From NCBI RefSeq assembly GCF_000585375.1, contig NZ_KK073874.1, forward strand, positions 434,001 to 498,000: 64,000 nt of DNA, in the 5' to 3' direction. The notes under the pieces are model-generated. The model did no database searches, was not told the origin of the DNA, and saw nothing but the letters and a program-made list of their open reading frames with translations. Position numbers and translations under genes: made by a program. Shown here in pieces: positions 39,806 through 48,425 of this stretch. Source of the stretch: Cryptosporangium arvum DSM 44712. Lineage in GTDB: Bacteria; Actinomycetota; Actinomycetes; Mycobacteriales; Cryptosporangiaceae. Position 1 is the first letter of the stretch. Every line of letters starts with the position of its first letter.

Positions 39806-41272
39806 TCACGCCACCGGCGGTGCGGCTTCGCCCAACGCGTCGAGCGCCGCGGTGAAGCACTCCATCGGAGGCGTCACGAGCCCCGCGCCCACCTGGCCCA
39901 CCCCCGCGACCCGCCCGGCCATGCCGGTGTTGATCTGGGGAAGCACGCCGGACCGGACCACCTTCGTCACGTCGATGCCGGTGGCCGCGCCGCGGAAGTC
40001 GAGGATCGGCAGCGCGTACGCGGGGTTCTCCCCGGTCGTGATCCCGTACATCTCCCGGCTGGTCCGCAGCGCGTCCGGCACCGTGCCGCCGACGAAGCGC
40101 ACGATCGCCGGTGCGCTCGCCATCGCGAACCCGCCGATGCCCGCGGTCTCGGTGATCGCCGAGTCGCCGATGTCGGGGTTGGCGTCGTCCGGCCCGTACG
40201 AACCCAGGAACAGGCCCTGCGGGGTGTTCGCCGGGCCGGTGAACCACGTGTCACCGGTGCCCGACACCTGGATCCCGAAGTCCGTGCCGTTGCGCGCCAT
40301 CGTCGTGACGACCGTCGACCCGGGGATCCCGGACGCCGCCGCGGTCTGCAGCTTGCACGCCGGCATCACCAGGTTCAGGAAGAAGTGGTCGTTGCCGCCC
40401 ACGAACCGGGCCACGTCCGCCACGTCCGACGAGGCGACCCCGGCGTCGATCATCGCGGGCATCAGGTCCCGGAGCAGCATGAGCGTGCCGGCCCGGTTCC
40501 GGTTGTGGCCCTCGTCGCCCATCTGGACCATCTGCGCGATGATCCCCTTGACGTCGACCGGTCCGTGTTCACGCACCGCGGCCCGCAGCGCGGGCCCGAG
40601 CACCGACGACATCCAGCGCAGCCGGTCGATCACCTCCGGGCCGTAGGCGCCGTACCGCAGCACCTTGCCCAGCCCCTCGTTCAGCGAGCACCACGACGTC
40701 CGGTCGTGCGCCTCGTCACGCAGCACGAACACCCACATCGACGGGGACACGACACCGGCCATCGGGCCCACTCCGCCGTCGGAGTGGCACGGTGCCCACT
40801 CCACCGAGCCACCCGACAGGAGATTGGTGGCGTCCTCGGCGGTGGTGGCCAGCCCTTCGAACAGCGTGGCGCCGATCAGCGCTCCACGCATCGGCCCGGA
40901 CGCGCGCTCCCACGTGATCGGCGGTCCGGCGTGCCGGAACTGCCCCGCGGTCAGCCCGACGACCTCCGACGCCGGCCGGACGTCGACGAGCGAAGCCCCC
41001 GCCGCGAGCATGCGTTCCAGCGCGGTCCGGTTCGCCGACAAGCGCCGCCGGTCCGCCATCACCCGCGCCAACGCGTCCTCGGCTCCGACCGGCGGCTGCC
41101 ACGCCACCGGGGTCACGGCGGCGGCCTGCGCGGTCAGCGCATCGGCGAACAGGTCGACGCCCGCGGTGACAACCGTCGGTTCGCCGGACAGGAGCGTCAA
41201 TGAACTCTTTTCAACCTCATTTGCCCCCAGAACGGTGCTTGATTTCGGCGGGGTCGGTCGAAAAGAACTCAT
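39806..41272 (-). CDS. DUF1116 protein (YlbE/AllG-like subunit)
   Basis: A 488-residue protein of the DUF1116 family, the type of E. coli YlbE. The YlbE-type protein has been reported, with FdrA and YlbF, as part of an oxamate carbamoyltransferase in allantoin catabolism. It has no named catalytic motif. Conserved-looking stretches are GVDLFADALTAQAAAVTPVA, EDATNLLSGGSVEWAPCHSD, QMGDEGHNRNRAGTLMLLRD and NGTDFGIQVSGTGDTWFTGP. The ATG overlaps the fdrA stop as ATGA (41269-41272), so it is the last of three coupled genes. A longer upstream frame to 41539 overlaps fdrA and is rejected. Its role here in nitrogen-compound breakdown is inferred from the PucR neighbour. Confidence 0.85.
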   Translation of the reverse strand: MSSFRPTPPKSSTVLGANEVEKSSLTLLSGEPTVVTAGVDLFADALTAQAAAVTPVAWQPPVGAEDALARVMADRRRLSANRTALERMLAAGASLVDVRPASEVVGLTAGQFRHAGPPITWERASGPMRGALIGATLFEGLATTAEDATNLLSGGSVEWAPCHSDGGVGPMAGVVSPSMWVFVLRDEAHDRTSWCSLNEGLGKVLRYGAYGPEVIDRLRWMSSVLGPALRAAVREHGPVDVKGIIAQMVQMGDEGHNRNRAGTLMLLRDLMPAMIDAGVASSDVADVARFVGGNDHFFLNLVMPACKLQTAAASGIPGSTVVTTMARNGTDFGIQVSGTGDTWFTGPANTPQGLFLGSYGPDDANPDIGDSAITETAGIGGFAMASAPAIVRFVGGTVPDALRTSREMYGITTGENPAYALPILDFRGAATGIDVTKVVRSGVLPQINTGMAGRVAGVGQVGAGLVTPPMECFTAALDALGEAAPPVA

Positions 41273-42774
41273 TCGGTCACCTCGGAGGGCTTCAGGATCG
41301 CGACGGCCTCGCGAGCGGCTTCGGCGTTGGACAGGTAGACCCGGGCTCCGACGCCACGCAGCGCGTCGGCCTGGCGCTGGAGGCCCTGCGGATCGCCCGA
41401 GGTACCGACGAGCGCGATCACGACGTCGAACGGCCGATCGGCGACGCCGAGCGCGGACGCGATCGCCGGGGCGAGCTCGCTCGCCGGGTCGGGGTGGGCC
41501 CCGTGCCCGAGTACGACGTCGAGCAGCACCACCCGGCACGACGGATCCGCCGCCTCGACGGCCAGCCGGTCGAGCCGCAGCGTCCCGTCGATCATCGGGT
41601 GCGGACGCCCGGCGGTCAGCGCGTCGTCGCCGAAGTCGATCGTCGCGTGACCGTCGGTCTTCAGATCACTGCCCAGCGCCCAGGCGGGGTCGAGCGGGAT
41701 GTTCGACGCGATCGGGCCGAGCGCGGCGGACGCGATCACCATCGCCTCGTCGGCGAGCGTCCCGCCGCTGAACAGGCCGCGGAGCGCCCCCGAGCCGGTG
41801 CTGAACGGCGCGACCAGGTCACGCGGCTCGTCCGTGGGCAGCCACTTCGGCCAGGACGCCGGCGCGTCGGCCCCGAGTACCTCGGTGACGACCGCGGTCA
41901 GATCGGGGCGGTCGCGGCCCAGCAGTCCGAACACGACGGGCTTCGAGAGCGTCGCCGCGTGCGCACGCACCGCGTCGGCCACCGCGGGAGCGGGGGGTTT
42001 GGAGATCACCAGGATCGTCTCGGTCGCCGGGTCGGCGTCGAGCGCGTCCAGTGCGGCCAGCGTCGAGCGTCCGGCGACCTCGGCGGAGAGGTCACGCCCG
42101 CCGACCCCCAGGCAGTGCGAGACCCCGACGCCGGCGGCGTCCAGCAGCGCCAGCGCCTGCTGCGCACCGGTTCCCGACGCCGCGACCAGACCGATCGGTC
42201 CGGGGCGCACCACGTTGGCGAAGCCGAGCCCCACACCGCCGACGACCGCGGTGCCGCAGTCCGGCCCCATCACGAGCAGCCCACGCTCCGCGGCCAGGTC
42301 CTTGAGCGCGATCTCCTGCTCGACCGGGACGTTGTCGCTGAACACCAGCACCGAGGCGCCGGCGTCGAGCGCGTCCACCGCGTCGGCGAACGCGTAGCGG
42401 CCGGGGGTGGAGATCAGCACCAGGTCGGCTCCGGCGGTGACCACCGCCGCGCCGACGGTACGGGGAGGAGGCACGGTCGCGTCCGTGCTCACCGCTGGGG
42501 TCTTGGCCGCCAGCGCCGACTCGAGGGCGGCGAGCGCCGAGTCCCGCGTCGTCTCGTCGGTGGCGGCGATGGCCACGATCATGTCGCCGGCCGAGGCGTC
42601 GTCCGGCAGCGCGAAGCCCATCCCGGCGATCAGCTCGAGGTTGAGTTCGGTTCCCATCGCGACCATCGCGCCGGTCACGCCGTCGAGACCGGAGACGGCC
42701 TGACTGACCTGGAGCAGCTGGACCGAGTCGCGATACGTGCCGCGCCGCAGCTCGATGTGGTGCAAAGCAGTCAC
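41269..42774 (-). CDS. fdrA: FdrA family protein (succinyl-CoA synthetase-like; AllF-type subunit)
   Basis: A 501-residue protein with the succinyl-CoA synthetase-like fold of the FdrA family: a CoA/nucleotide-binding Rossmann region (LISTPGRYAFADAVDALDAG, LVMGPDCGTAVVGGVGLGFA), the SGTGAQQALALL loop, then a flavodoxin-like ligase domain (LGPIASNIPLDPAWALGSDL, VVLLDVVLGHGAHPDPASE). FdrA is reported as a subunit of oxamate carbamoyltransferase in E. coli, together with the DUF1116 and DUF2877 proteins; all three are here. GTG 42774 overlaps the upstream stop by four bases, and the stop overlaps the DUF1116 start. A much longer frame to 43392 would overlap DUF2877 and is not used. Confidence 0.87.
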   Translation of the reverse strand: MTALHHIELRRGTYRDSVQLLQVSQAVSGLDGVTGAMVAMGTELNLELIAGMGFALPDDASAGDMIVAIAATDETTRDSALAALESALAAKTPAVSTDATVPPPRTVGAAVVTAGADLVLISTPGRYAFADAVDALDAGASVLVFSDNVPVEQEIALKDLAAERGLLVMGPDCGTAVVGGVGLGFANVVRPGPIGLVAASGTGAQQALALLDAAGVGVSHCLGVGGRDLSAEVAGRSTLAALDALDADPATETILVISKPPAPAVADAVRAHAATLSKPVVFGLLGRDRPDLTAVVTEVLGADAPASWPKWLPTDEPRDLVAPFSTGSGALRGLFSGGTLADEAMVIASAALGPIASNIPLDPAWALGSDLKTDGHATIDFGDDALTAGRPHPMIDGTLRLDRLAVEAADPSCRVVLLDVVLGHGAHPDPASELAPAIASALGVADRPFDVVIALVGTSGDPQGLQRQADALRGVGARVYLSNAEAAREAVAILKPSEVTE

Positions 42775-43523
42775 TTCACCATCCTTACTGTCGGAGCGGG
42801 TCCGGTAAGAACTTCCAGGCCCGTGCGGACGCCCTGCAACAGGCCGCCGCCCGAGGAGTGACCCACCCGCAGCAGGGCCTCGACGGCCGAGTCGAGCCGT
42901 TCGAGCGGGTCGGTGAGCACGGCGGCGAGCTCCGGGATGCACTCGCCGCGCATGGCGTGCGTGAGTAAGGCGGCCGAGACCGCGGTCGTGGCTCCAGGTC
43001 TGGTCGCCAGTTCGTGCGCCACCATCGAGGCGATGACCTGTCCGGCGTGATGTCCCCCGGCGATCAGGGTGACGAGGGCCCCCGACAAAATGTCGTCGCC
43101 GTACGGGGTTAGGCCCTCGCCGCGGCCCAGGAGTTCGCGTACCGAGGTGCCCGACAGTGCGCTGACATCGGCATCCGTGCGGAGGGCTCGCTGCCTGGCG
43201 TGAAGATCGGAAAGCTGCACCCGTGGGCGGGACGGACGCCACCAGCGGGTGACGGCGACGGCGCGGTCGCCGACCGCGAGCCGGCCGTCGCCGACGTACG
43301 CGGTCGAACCGACCACGGCGGTCGGAACCGGGACGCCAGGACCGAGTCGGATCGCGCACGGAACGCGTACCGCGTCGGCGGCGATGACGCACAACGCGGG
43401 CACGTGCGGATCGCCGGTGGCGAGGTAGAGCGCGCGCGGCAGGGCGGCGGTGACCGTGACGCTCCGGGTCGGTCCGCTCAGAACGGGCGCCAGCGCCATG
43501 GATGCGGCCCCGGGAAGAGTCAT
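42771..43523 (-). CDS. DUF2877 protein (YlbF/AllH-like subunit)
   Basis: A 250-residue DUF2877 protein, the family of E. coli YlbF, the third subunit of the reported oxamate carbamoyltransferase. The family motif is GRGEGLTPYGDDILSGAL (about residues 133-150), with further conserved HHAGQVIASMVAHELATRPG. It is the first gene of the operon DUF2877 - fdrA - DUF1116. ATG 43523 has a purine-rich GAGAGGGGGTG upstream and lies only 51 bases from the divergent pucR start, so a shared regulatory region is likely. A frame continuing to 44513 is the antisense of pucR and is rejected. Confidence 0.83.
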   Translation of the reverse strand: MTLPGAASMALAPVLSGPTRSVTVTAALPRALYLATGDPHVPALCVIAADAVRVPCAIRLGPGVPVPTAVVGSTAYVGDGRLAVGDRAVAVTRWWRPSRPRVQLSDLHARQRALRTDADVSALSGTSVRELLGRGEGLTPYGDDILSGALVTLIAGGHHAGQVIASMVAHELATRPGATTAVSAALLTHAMRGECIPELAAVLTDPLERLDSAVEALLRVGHSSGGGLLQGVRTGLEVLTGPAPTVRMVK

Positions 43524-43561
43524 GTCACCCCCTCTCACCTGGCTGACGGTAAGACCGCGTC

Positions 43562-43574
43562 TACGGTGGTCGGC
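43562..43574 (+). promoter_or_regulatory. Possible leaderless promoter for pucR
   Basis: TACGGT (43562-43567) is seven bases before the pucR ATG. The 51-base gap to the divergent DUF2877 gene must hold both promoters and any PucR operator. Confidence 0.4.
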
Positions 43575-45248
43575 ATGGGAAGAATTGCCAAGGATGGCCG
43601 GGGTCCTTCGGCCAATTTGACGGCATCTCCGGTTGGGTTGCCACTGCGTGACGTGCTCGAGGCGAGCACGTTGACCGGCGCCCGGGTGCTGGCCGGCGAG
43701 GGTGGGCTGGACCGCGTCGTCCAGCGGCTCAACGTGATGGAAGTACCCGACATCCTGCCCTGGGTGAAGCCGCACGAGTTGCTGCTCACCACCGGCTACC
43801 CACTGCAGCACAGCACGATCGCGCTTCTCGACCTGGTCCGTGAACTCGACGAGCGCGGGCTGGCCGCGCTCGCCGTCAAGCTGCACCGCTACCTGGACGA
43901 ACTCCCGGCCGAGGTGCTGGCCGAGGCCGACCGGCGGAACTTCCCGATCATCGAGGTCGCCGAGTCGGTGGGCTTCGACGACATCCTCAACGAGGTGCTC
44001 AGCGCGCTGCTTCACCGGCAGGCGTCGGTGCTGGCCCGGTCGGACGAGGTGCACCGCGCGCTGGTGAGCGTCGTGCTCGAAGGGGGTGGCCTCGACGACC
44101 TCGCGGCCGAACTGACCCGCATCCTCGGCGGCCCGGTGATCGTCACGACGCCCGACGGGCGGGTGAACGCCCGCGCCGGTGACGTCGAGGACCTGCAGAA
44201 GACCGGCTGCTTCGACCCGACCGGCCGCTTCCGCGTCGACGACGAACCGACCGGCGTCCGCCCGCACGACGGCGGTTTCCACACCACCGTGCCGATAGTG
44301 GCCGGACGCATCGACCACGGCCGGATCGTCGCGTTCTCCGACACCCCGCTGGACGCCGCCGACGTCTACTCGCTGGAACGAGCGGCCACGGTGGCCGCGC
44401 TCGCGGTGACCAAGCAGCTGGCCATCGACGCGGTCGAGGGCAAATACCGGGCGGACTTCCTCCGTGACCTGCTCACCGGCCGGGTCGAGGACGTACCGGC
44501 CGCGGTCGCCCACGCGCGCACGCTGGGCTGGGACGTCGAGCGGCCGCTGGTAGCGGTCGTCGCCGAGCTGGACCCGGTGACGACGCCGGTCGGCGCCGCC
44601 CCGGAGCTCCGGCCCGTGCAGGAGCGCTTCGCCACCGCCTGGCAGTCGGTGGTGCGCTGGCGTGATCCCCGCGCGCCGGTCGTGAACTTCAACCAGGAGG
44701 TCGTGGTCCTGCTCGGGCTGCCCTCCGGCGGAGGCGGCGCGGACGCGGTCGAGCGGGCCGTGGGGGAGCTGGTACGCCAGGTCGTCGGCGACGGCGGTGG
44801 AGGCCGACGCTCGTTCTCACTGGGCATCTCCCGGCCGGCGTCCGCGCCCCACGAGTTGCCGCGCGCGTACGAGCAGGCCCGGAAGGCCGTGCGGATCGGT
44901 CGCCGGCTGCACGGTGACGGCGCGCGGGCGAGCTTCGACCGGCTGGGTGTGCACCGGCTGCTGTCGTTGATCCCCGACACGTCGGAGCTGCGCGGGTTCG
45001 TCGAGGAGGTGCTGGGGGAGCTGGCGGCGGACACACCGGAGAACGCGGACCTGCGCCGGACGCTGGCCGTGCTGCTGGAGACCAACTGCACGGTGGCCGA
45101 GGCCGCCCGGCGGTTGCACTTCCACTACAACACCCTGCGGTACCGGATCACGAAGCTGGAGAAGCTGGTCGGCCCGTTCACCGACGACGCCGCTCTGCGC
45201 CTCGACCTGGCGCTGGCCCTGCGTGTCCTCGAGATCCGCGGGCTGTGA
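43575..45248 (+). CDS. pucR: PucR family transcriptional regulator
   Basis: A 557-residue PucR-type regulator. The N-terminal PucR domain (about residues 15-140) contains LLTTGYPLQHSTIALLDLVR and AVKLHRYLDELPAEVLAEAD. A GGDEF-like/CdaR central region follows, and a C-terminal helix-turn-helix near VAEAARRLHFHYNTLRYRIT. In Bacillus, PucR controls purine catabolism; in actinomycetes, relatives control various nitrogen genes. The ATG at 43575 is chosen because it follows a TACGGT box and gives a normal length; upstream frame extension into the divergent gene is rejected. Its position between the FdrA operon and, four genes further on, the permease/molybdenum hydroxylase genes makes it the natural regulator of both. 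Confidence 0.88.
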   Translation: MGRIAKDGRGPSANLTASPVGLPLRDVLEASTLTGARVLAGEGGLDRVVQRLNVMEVPDILPWVKPHELLLTTGYPLQHSTIALLDLVRELDERGLAALAVKLHRYLDELPAEVLAEADRRNFPIIEVAESVGFDDILNEVLSALLHRQASVLARSDEVHRALVSVVLEGGGLDDLAAELTRILGGPVIVTTPDGRVNARAGDVEDLQKTGCFDPTGRFRVDDEPTGVRPHDGGFHTTVPIVAGRIDHGRIVAFSDTPLDAADVYSLERAATVAALAVTKQLAIDAVEGKYRADFLRDLLTGRVEDVPAAVAHARTLGWDVERPLVAVVAELDPVTTPVGAAPELRPVQERFATAWQSVVRWRDPRAPVVNFNQEVVVLLGLPSGGGGADAVERAVGELVRQVVGDGGGGRRSFSLGISRPASAPHELPRAYEQARKAVRIGRRLHGDGARASFDRLGVHRLLSLIPDTSELRGFVEEVLGELAADTPENADLRRTLAVLLETNCTVAEAARRLHFHYNTLRYRITKLEKLVGPFTDDAALRLDLALALRVLEIRGL

Positions 45249-45300
45249 CCCGGCCGTCCCATCCCACGCACGTCCCACCTGGTCAGAGCGGGGAGAGTCC

Positions 45301-45312
45301 GGGACGCGTCCC
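45301..45312. promoter_or_regulatory. 12-bp perfect palindrome upstream of the secreted protein gene
   Basis: GGGACGCGTCCC is a perfect palindrome 52 bases after the pucR stop and about 100 bases before the small secreted protein gene. It could be an operator or simply GC-rich sequence; no partner gene is indicated. Confidence 0.25.
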
Positions 45313-45411
45313 GTCCCGGGCTGAATGCATTGCGGCCGTCCCCGCGGAACGGTGAACCTGAGCCCGGCTCGCCGCCGTACGCGCCGAGCAGCTCCAGCGA
45401 GAGGAATCGGG

Positions 45412-45798
45412 ATGGCCTTGAAGGGCTTCACGCAGCGGGTTCTCGTGTCGGCCGCCGTGATCGGCGCGACGATCGCCGGATCGTTCGCGATGGCCGCGCC
45501 GGCCCAGGCGGATTCCGCCAACGGCTGCGCGTACCCCCGGGTGTGCTTCTACAAGACCGGAAACGACTGGTCGACCGACCACCCGACCGCGGCGTACCAG
45601 GACTTCACGTCGGGCTACCAGACGCTCGGGTCGCAGAGCCGGGGGTCGTACGGCGTCTACAACACCCGGAACAACGACGGAGCGCTGCTGCACTTCACCA
45701 ACGGGCAGACGCGATGCCTCGCGCCGAACCGGTTCCTCTGGGCCCAGGACGTCGGCACCGTCGACAAGATCCGGATCATGGACTCGGCCTCCTGCTGA
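45412..45798 (+). CDS. Small secreted cysteine-containing protein (peptidase-inhibitor I36-like)
   Basis: A 128-residue secreted protein. The signal peptide runs MALKGFTQRVLVSAAVIGAT ... AAPAQADS, with cleavage probably after AQA (about residue 33). The mature ~95 residues contain four cysteines: NGCAYPRVCFYKTGNDW, GQTRCLAPN and the C-terminal ASC. The CxxxxxCxYK start and the SRGSYGVYNTRNNDGALLHF core resemble actinobacterial secreted proteins annotated as I36-type inhibitors or of unknown function. ATG 45412 has GAGAGGA upstream; frames that start earlier add arginine-rich leader with no sense. Located next to a membrane HTH/peptidoglycan-binding protein, it may act at the cell surface. Confidence 0.75.
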   Translation: MALKGFTQRVLVSAAVIGATIAGSFAMAAPAQADSANGCAYPRVCFYKTGNDWSTDHPTAAYQDFTSGYQTLGSQSRGSYGVYNTRNNDGALLHFTNGQTRCLAPNRFLWAQDVGTVDKIRIMDSASC

Positions 45799-45882
45799 AG
45801 GGTTGATCCACAGATCCCGCTGTCCTAGGGGCCAGCGTGCCCACATAGGAAAGAATCTCCTTGCCCGAGGCAGGGAGTGCGC

Positions 45883-47085
45883 ATGGGGTCAGTCGCCGAA
45901 ACCGCCGACGTCGCGGTCTACCTCCGTGGCTTGAAGGCGCGGTCGAACCAGAGCTATAAGGCGCTCGCCCGCCAAGTGAAGGTCGGTAGCTCGACGCTGC
46001 ACCGGTACTGCAGCGGGGAGCAGTTCCCGGCGGACTTCCGGGTGGTCCGGTCGTTCGCCGCAGCCTGCGGCGCGAGCACGAGCGAGCTCCAGCTGCTCGA
46101 ACAGCTGTGGTCCGCCGATCCACGAAACCCGGCGATCGCGGCCGGACTTCCCCCCTCTCCGGCCGCGACCGCCGCCTCCGACCCCGGATCCGCCCAGTGG
46201 GCCGGGCCGACCAAGGCCGAGGAAGAAGAGAGGGCCGGGGAAGAAGAGACGGCCAGGGAAGAAGAGACGGCCGGGGAAGAGAAGACGGCCGAAGCGGCAG
46301 CATCGACGGTCACGGGGGCCGCCGATGCTGTCGCGGAGGTTTCCGCGCGGGCCACCCCGGTTCCGCGCCGGTGGTCGGCCCGCCGCGCCTGGTTGGTCGC
46401 GGCGGGTTTCGCTGTGGTGGCGGCCGTCATGGTGGCCGCCACGGTGTTCGTGACGCGCTCCGGCGGGGGAGCGGAGCCGCGCGAGTCCGAGCTGCTGTTC
46501 TCGTCGGCCTGCCAGGGTCCGGTGAGCATGGGGCAGCACGACACCTGCGTCGAGGAGGTGCAGCGCCTCCTCGCGTCGACCGGCGTGAAGATCGGGGTCG
46601 ACGGGGACTTCGGGCCGGAGACGTTGCGCCGGGTCACCGCGTTCCAGGTGCTGGCCGGGTTACCGGTGCGCGGTGTCGTCGACGACGCCACCAAGCGGGC
46701 GCTCTACGCCGGCCAGGTCTCGATGCGCAGCTGGCCACCGGCCCGAGTGGAGCAACGAATCCGGGAGGTGTTTCCCGAGGAGCCGGATCGCGCCGTCGCG
46801 ATCGCGAAGTGCCAGTCGCTGCTCGACCCGTTCTGGGTGCTGCCGAACGTCGACACGAGCCGGAACTGGGGTGTCTTCCAGATCTCCGACCGGCGCCTGC
46901 GTGAGCTCGACGGCACGCCCCGCCGAGCGTTCGACCCCGAGTGGAACATCTGGGCCGCGCGGGAGCTCTGGCGGACCCGCGGTGGGTTCGCCGGGAACTG
47001 GCCGTACTGCGACGAGGCCTACCCGCGCAGCCGGGCGCCTAGCTCTCCACCACCACCGTCGGCTCGTGGTGGACCGGGAAATTGA
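45883..47085 (+). CDS. HTH-TM-peptidoglycan binding protein with lysozyme-like domain lacking the usual Glu
   Basis: A 400-residue single-pass membrane protein. An XRE-like helix-turn-helix is in the cytoplasm (about 10-70; SNQSYKALARQVKVGSSTLH). A Glu/Ala repeat linker follows (112-137), then a transmembrane helix (about 170-191), a PG-binding-1 domain (about 218-275; CVEEVQRLLASTGVKIGVDG) and a C-terminal lysozyme/transglycosylase-like domain. That domain has AIAKCQSLLDP where active enzymes read a CES motif with catalytic glutamate: Gln 311 here. The later NWGVFQISD fits the fold. The protein could sense wall and act on DNA through the HTH. Start ATG 45883 has AGGGAG; GTG 45877 is an alternative. 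The 3' end overlaps OsmC by 47 bases. Confidence 0.8.
   Translation: MGSVAETADVAVYLRGLKARSNQSYKALARQVKVGSSTLHRYCSGEQFPADFRVVRSFAAACGASTSELQLLEQLWSADPRNPAIAAGLPPSPAATAASDPGSAQWAGPTKAEEEERAGEEETAREEETAGEEKTAEAAASTVTGAADAVAEVSARATPVPRRWSARRAWLVAAGFAVVAAVMVAATVFVTRSGGGAEPRESELLFSSACQGPVSMGQHDTCVEEVQRLLASTGVKIGVDGDFGPETLRRVTAFQVLAGLPVRGVVDDATKRALYAGQVSMRSWPPARVEQRIREVFPEEPDRAVAIAKCQSLLDPFWVLPNVDTSRNWGVFQISDRRLRELDGTPRRAFDPEWNIWAARELWRTRGGFAGNWPYCDEAYPRSRAPSSPPPPSARGGPGN
46215..46286 (+). repeat. 18-bp tandem repeat, 4 copies, inside the HTH-TM gene
   Basis: Four in-frame 18-bp units (46215-46232, 46233-46250, 46251-46268, 46269-46286) of the form GGCC(g/a)GGGAAGAAGAGAC encode an acidic linker of six-residue units (GEEETA-like). 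Copies differ by a few bases. The unit number may vary between strains. Confidence 0.85.
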
Positions 47086-47518
47086 CCGAGCTGGCGATGA
47101 AACAGCGGGCGCTCGCGTCGCGGTGCAGGCGGGTGGCCAGCTCGAGCTTGCTCGCGCTGGCGCTGGCCAGCGTCACCTGGGGGCGGAGCGTCACCTCGGT
47201 GAAGCGTCCGCCGCCACCGGGTGTCTGGGTCATCGAACCGGTCGGTGCGTCGGTGTAGTCGACGACGACCACGCCGGACTCGACGCACACGTGCAGGTAC
47301 GACATGAGATGGCAGGCGGAGAGTGCCGCCACGAGCAGTAGTTCGGGGTTCCAGCGGTCGGTTTCACCGCGGAAGGCCGGGTCGGACGATCCGTACAGCG
47401 GCGGGCGTCCGTCCGCCACGATCTCGTGTGATCGGTTGTACGCCCGGTAGGTGCTGGTGCCGGTGCCCTGGTTACCCGTCCAGGTCAGTGCCAGCTCGTA
47501 GTCGTGAACCGCTACCAC
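47039..47518 (-). CDS. OsmC family protein
   Basis: A 159-residue OsmC/Ohr type protein (166 if ATG 47539 is used). The two redox cysteines are in VAALSACHLMSYLH and RDASARCFIASSVNFPV, in the spacing used by organic hydroperoxide reductases; the N-terminal tail includes an Arg/Glu pair. Such proteins detoxify organic peroxides or respond to osmotic stress. GTG 47518 with AGGAG about ten bases upstream is the preferred start; ATG 47539 has no such site. Its start overlaps the upstream EamA transporter gene by 47 bases (47472-47518), and its end overlaps the HTH-TM gene by 47 bases. Confidence 0.85.
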   Translation of the reverse strand: MVAVHDYELALTWTGNQGTGTSTYRAYNRSHEIVADGRPPLYGSSDPAFRGETDRWNPELLLVAALSACHLMSYLHVCVESGVVVVDYTDAPTGSMTQTPGGGGRFTEVTLRPQVTLASASASKLELATRLHRDASARCFIASSVNFPVHHEPTVVVES

Positions 47519-48425
47519 CTGCTGCTCTCTCCTCTGCATTCGATTGCGGCGTCCTGGTGAGTGCCACTCCGGCCAACACGATCGCAGTACCGACGACCGT
47601 CAGCGGAGTGATTTTTTCGCCGAGCACCAGCCAGCCGAGCACCGCGGCGACAACTGGCAGCAGGTACAGCACCACCGACGCGGCCGGTCCGACGTCCGCT
47701 ACCTGGCGAATGTTGAGCACGGTCGCGAGGCCAGTGCAGAACGCGCCGAGCGCGATCGTCGCGACGATGACGTCCGGCCCGAGGTGGACGGCGTCGAGCG
47801 AGTGGGGGCCGGTCACCGGCAGCGCGATCAGCGCGAGCCCGGTACCGGCCACGAGCTGGCCGGCGGCGAGTGCGATCGGCGGCCGGTCGAGGCGCGACAT
47901 GTAACGGTCGATGTAGACGTAACTGGCGCCGTAGCTGGCCGCGGCCATCAGGCCGAGCATCGTCGGCACCACGGGCAGCCCTTCGCCCGGCGGCCAGGTG
48001 CCGATCACCAGCAGCGTCCCGACCAGCCCGGCGAGCAGGCCGCCGAGATAACGCCCGCGGACGGGCCCGAGCCCACCGAGGCAGACGCCGATCGCGAGCG
48101 TCCAGAGCGGCGTCGTCGCGTTCAGCATCCCGCCGACGTGGGAGTCGATGGACCGGACCGCGTACGCGAAGAGCAGGAGCGGGACCACGTTGCCGATCGC
48201 CGCGACCACGGCCAGGTGCAACCACACCCGCGGCTCGGTCGGGAGGCGGATGCCACGCAGCCGGCAGACGGCCAGCAGGAGGGCCGAGCCGAGTGCGAGC
48301 CGGACCACGGTGAGTACGCCCGGCGGGAGGCCGCGCAACGCGATGGCGGCCCAGAGAAAGCTCGACCCCCACAGCACTGCCAGCACTGCCAGCCGGACGA
48401 GCGCAGCGCGTCCGGTAATCCCCAT
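47472..48425 (-). CDS. EamA/DMT family transporter
   Basis: A 317-residue protein with ten predicted helices in two EamA repeats (about residues 10-140 and 150-290): LAVLAVLWGSSFLWAAIALR at the start of the first and GLMAAASYGASYVYIDRYMS in the second. These are drug/metabolite exporters; the substrate is not known. ATG 48425 is used; TAGCGT lies ten bases upstream. The last 47 bases overlap the OsmC reading frame, so the two are linked but not simply arranged. Confidence 0.85.
   Translation of the reverse strand: MGITGRAALVRLAVLAVLWGSSFLWAAIALRGLPPGVLTVVRLALGSALLLAVCRLRGIRLPTEPRVWLHLAVVAAIGNVVPLLLFAYAVRSIDSHVGGMLNATTPLWTLAIGVCLGGLGPVRGRYLGGLLAGLVGTLLVIGTWPPGEGLPVVPTMLGLMAAASYGASYVYIDRYMSRLDRPPIALAAGQLVAGTGLALIALPVTGPHSLDAVHLGPDVIVATIALGAFCTGLATVLNIRQVADVGPAASVVLYLLPVVAAVLGWLVLGEKITPLTVVGTAIVLAGVALTRTPQSNAEERAAGGSGSRLRAGTDLDG

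Noticed and set aside
46215-46286. CRISPR array
   Set aside because: The units are contiguous 18-bp repeats in frame inside a gene, without spacers.
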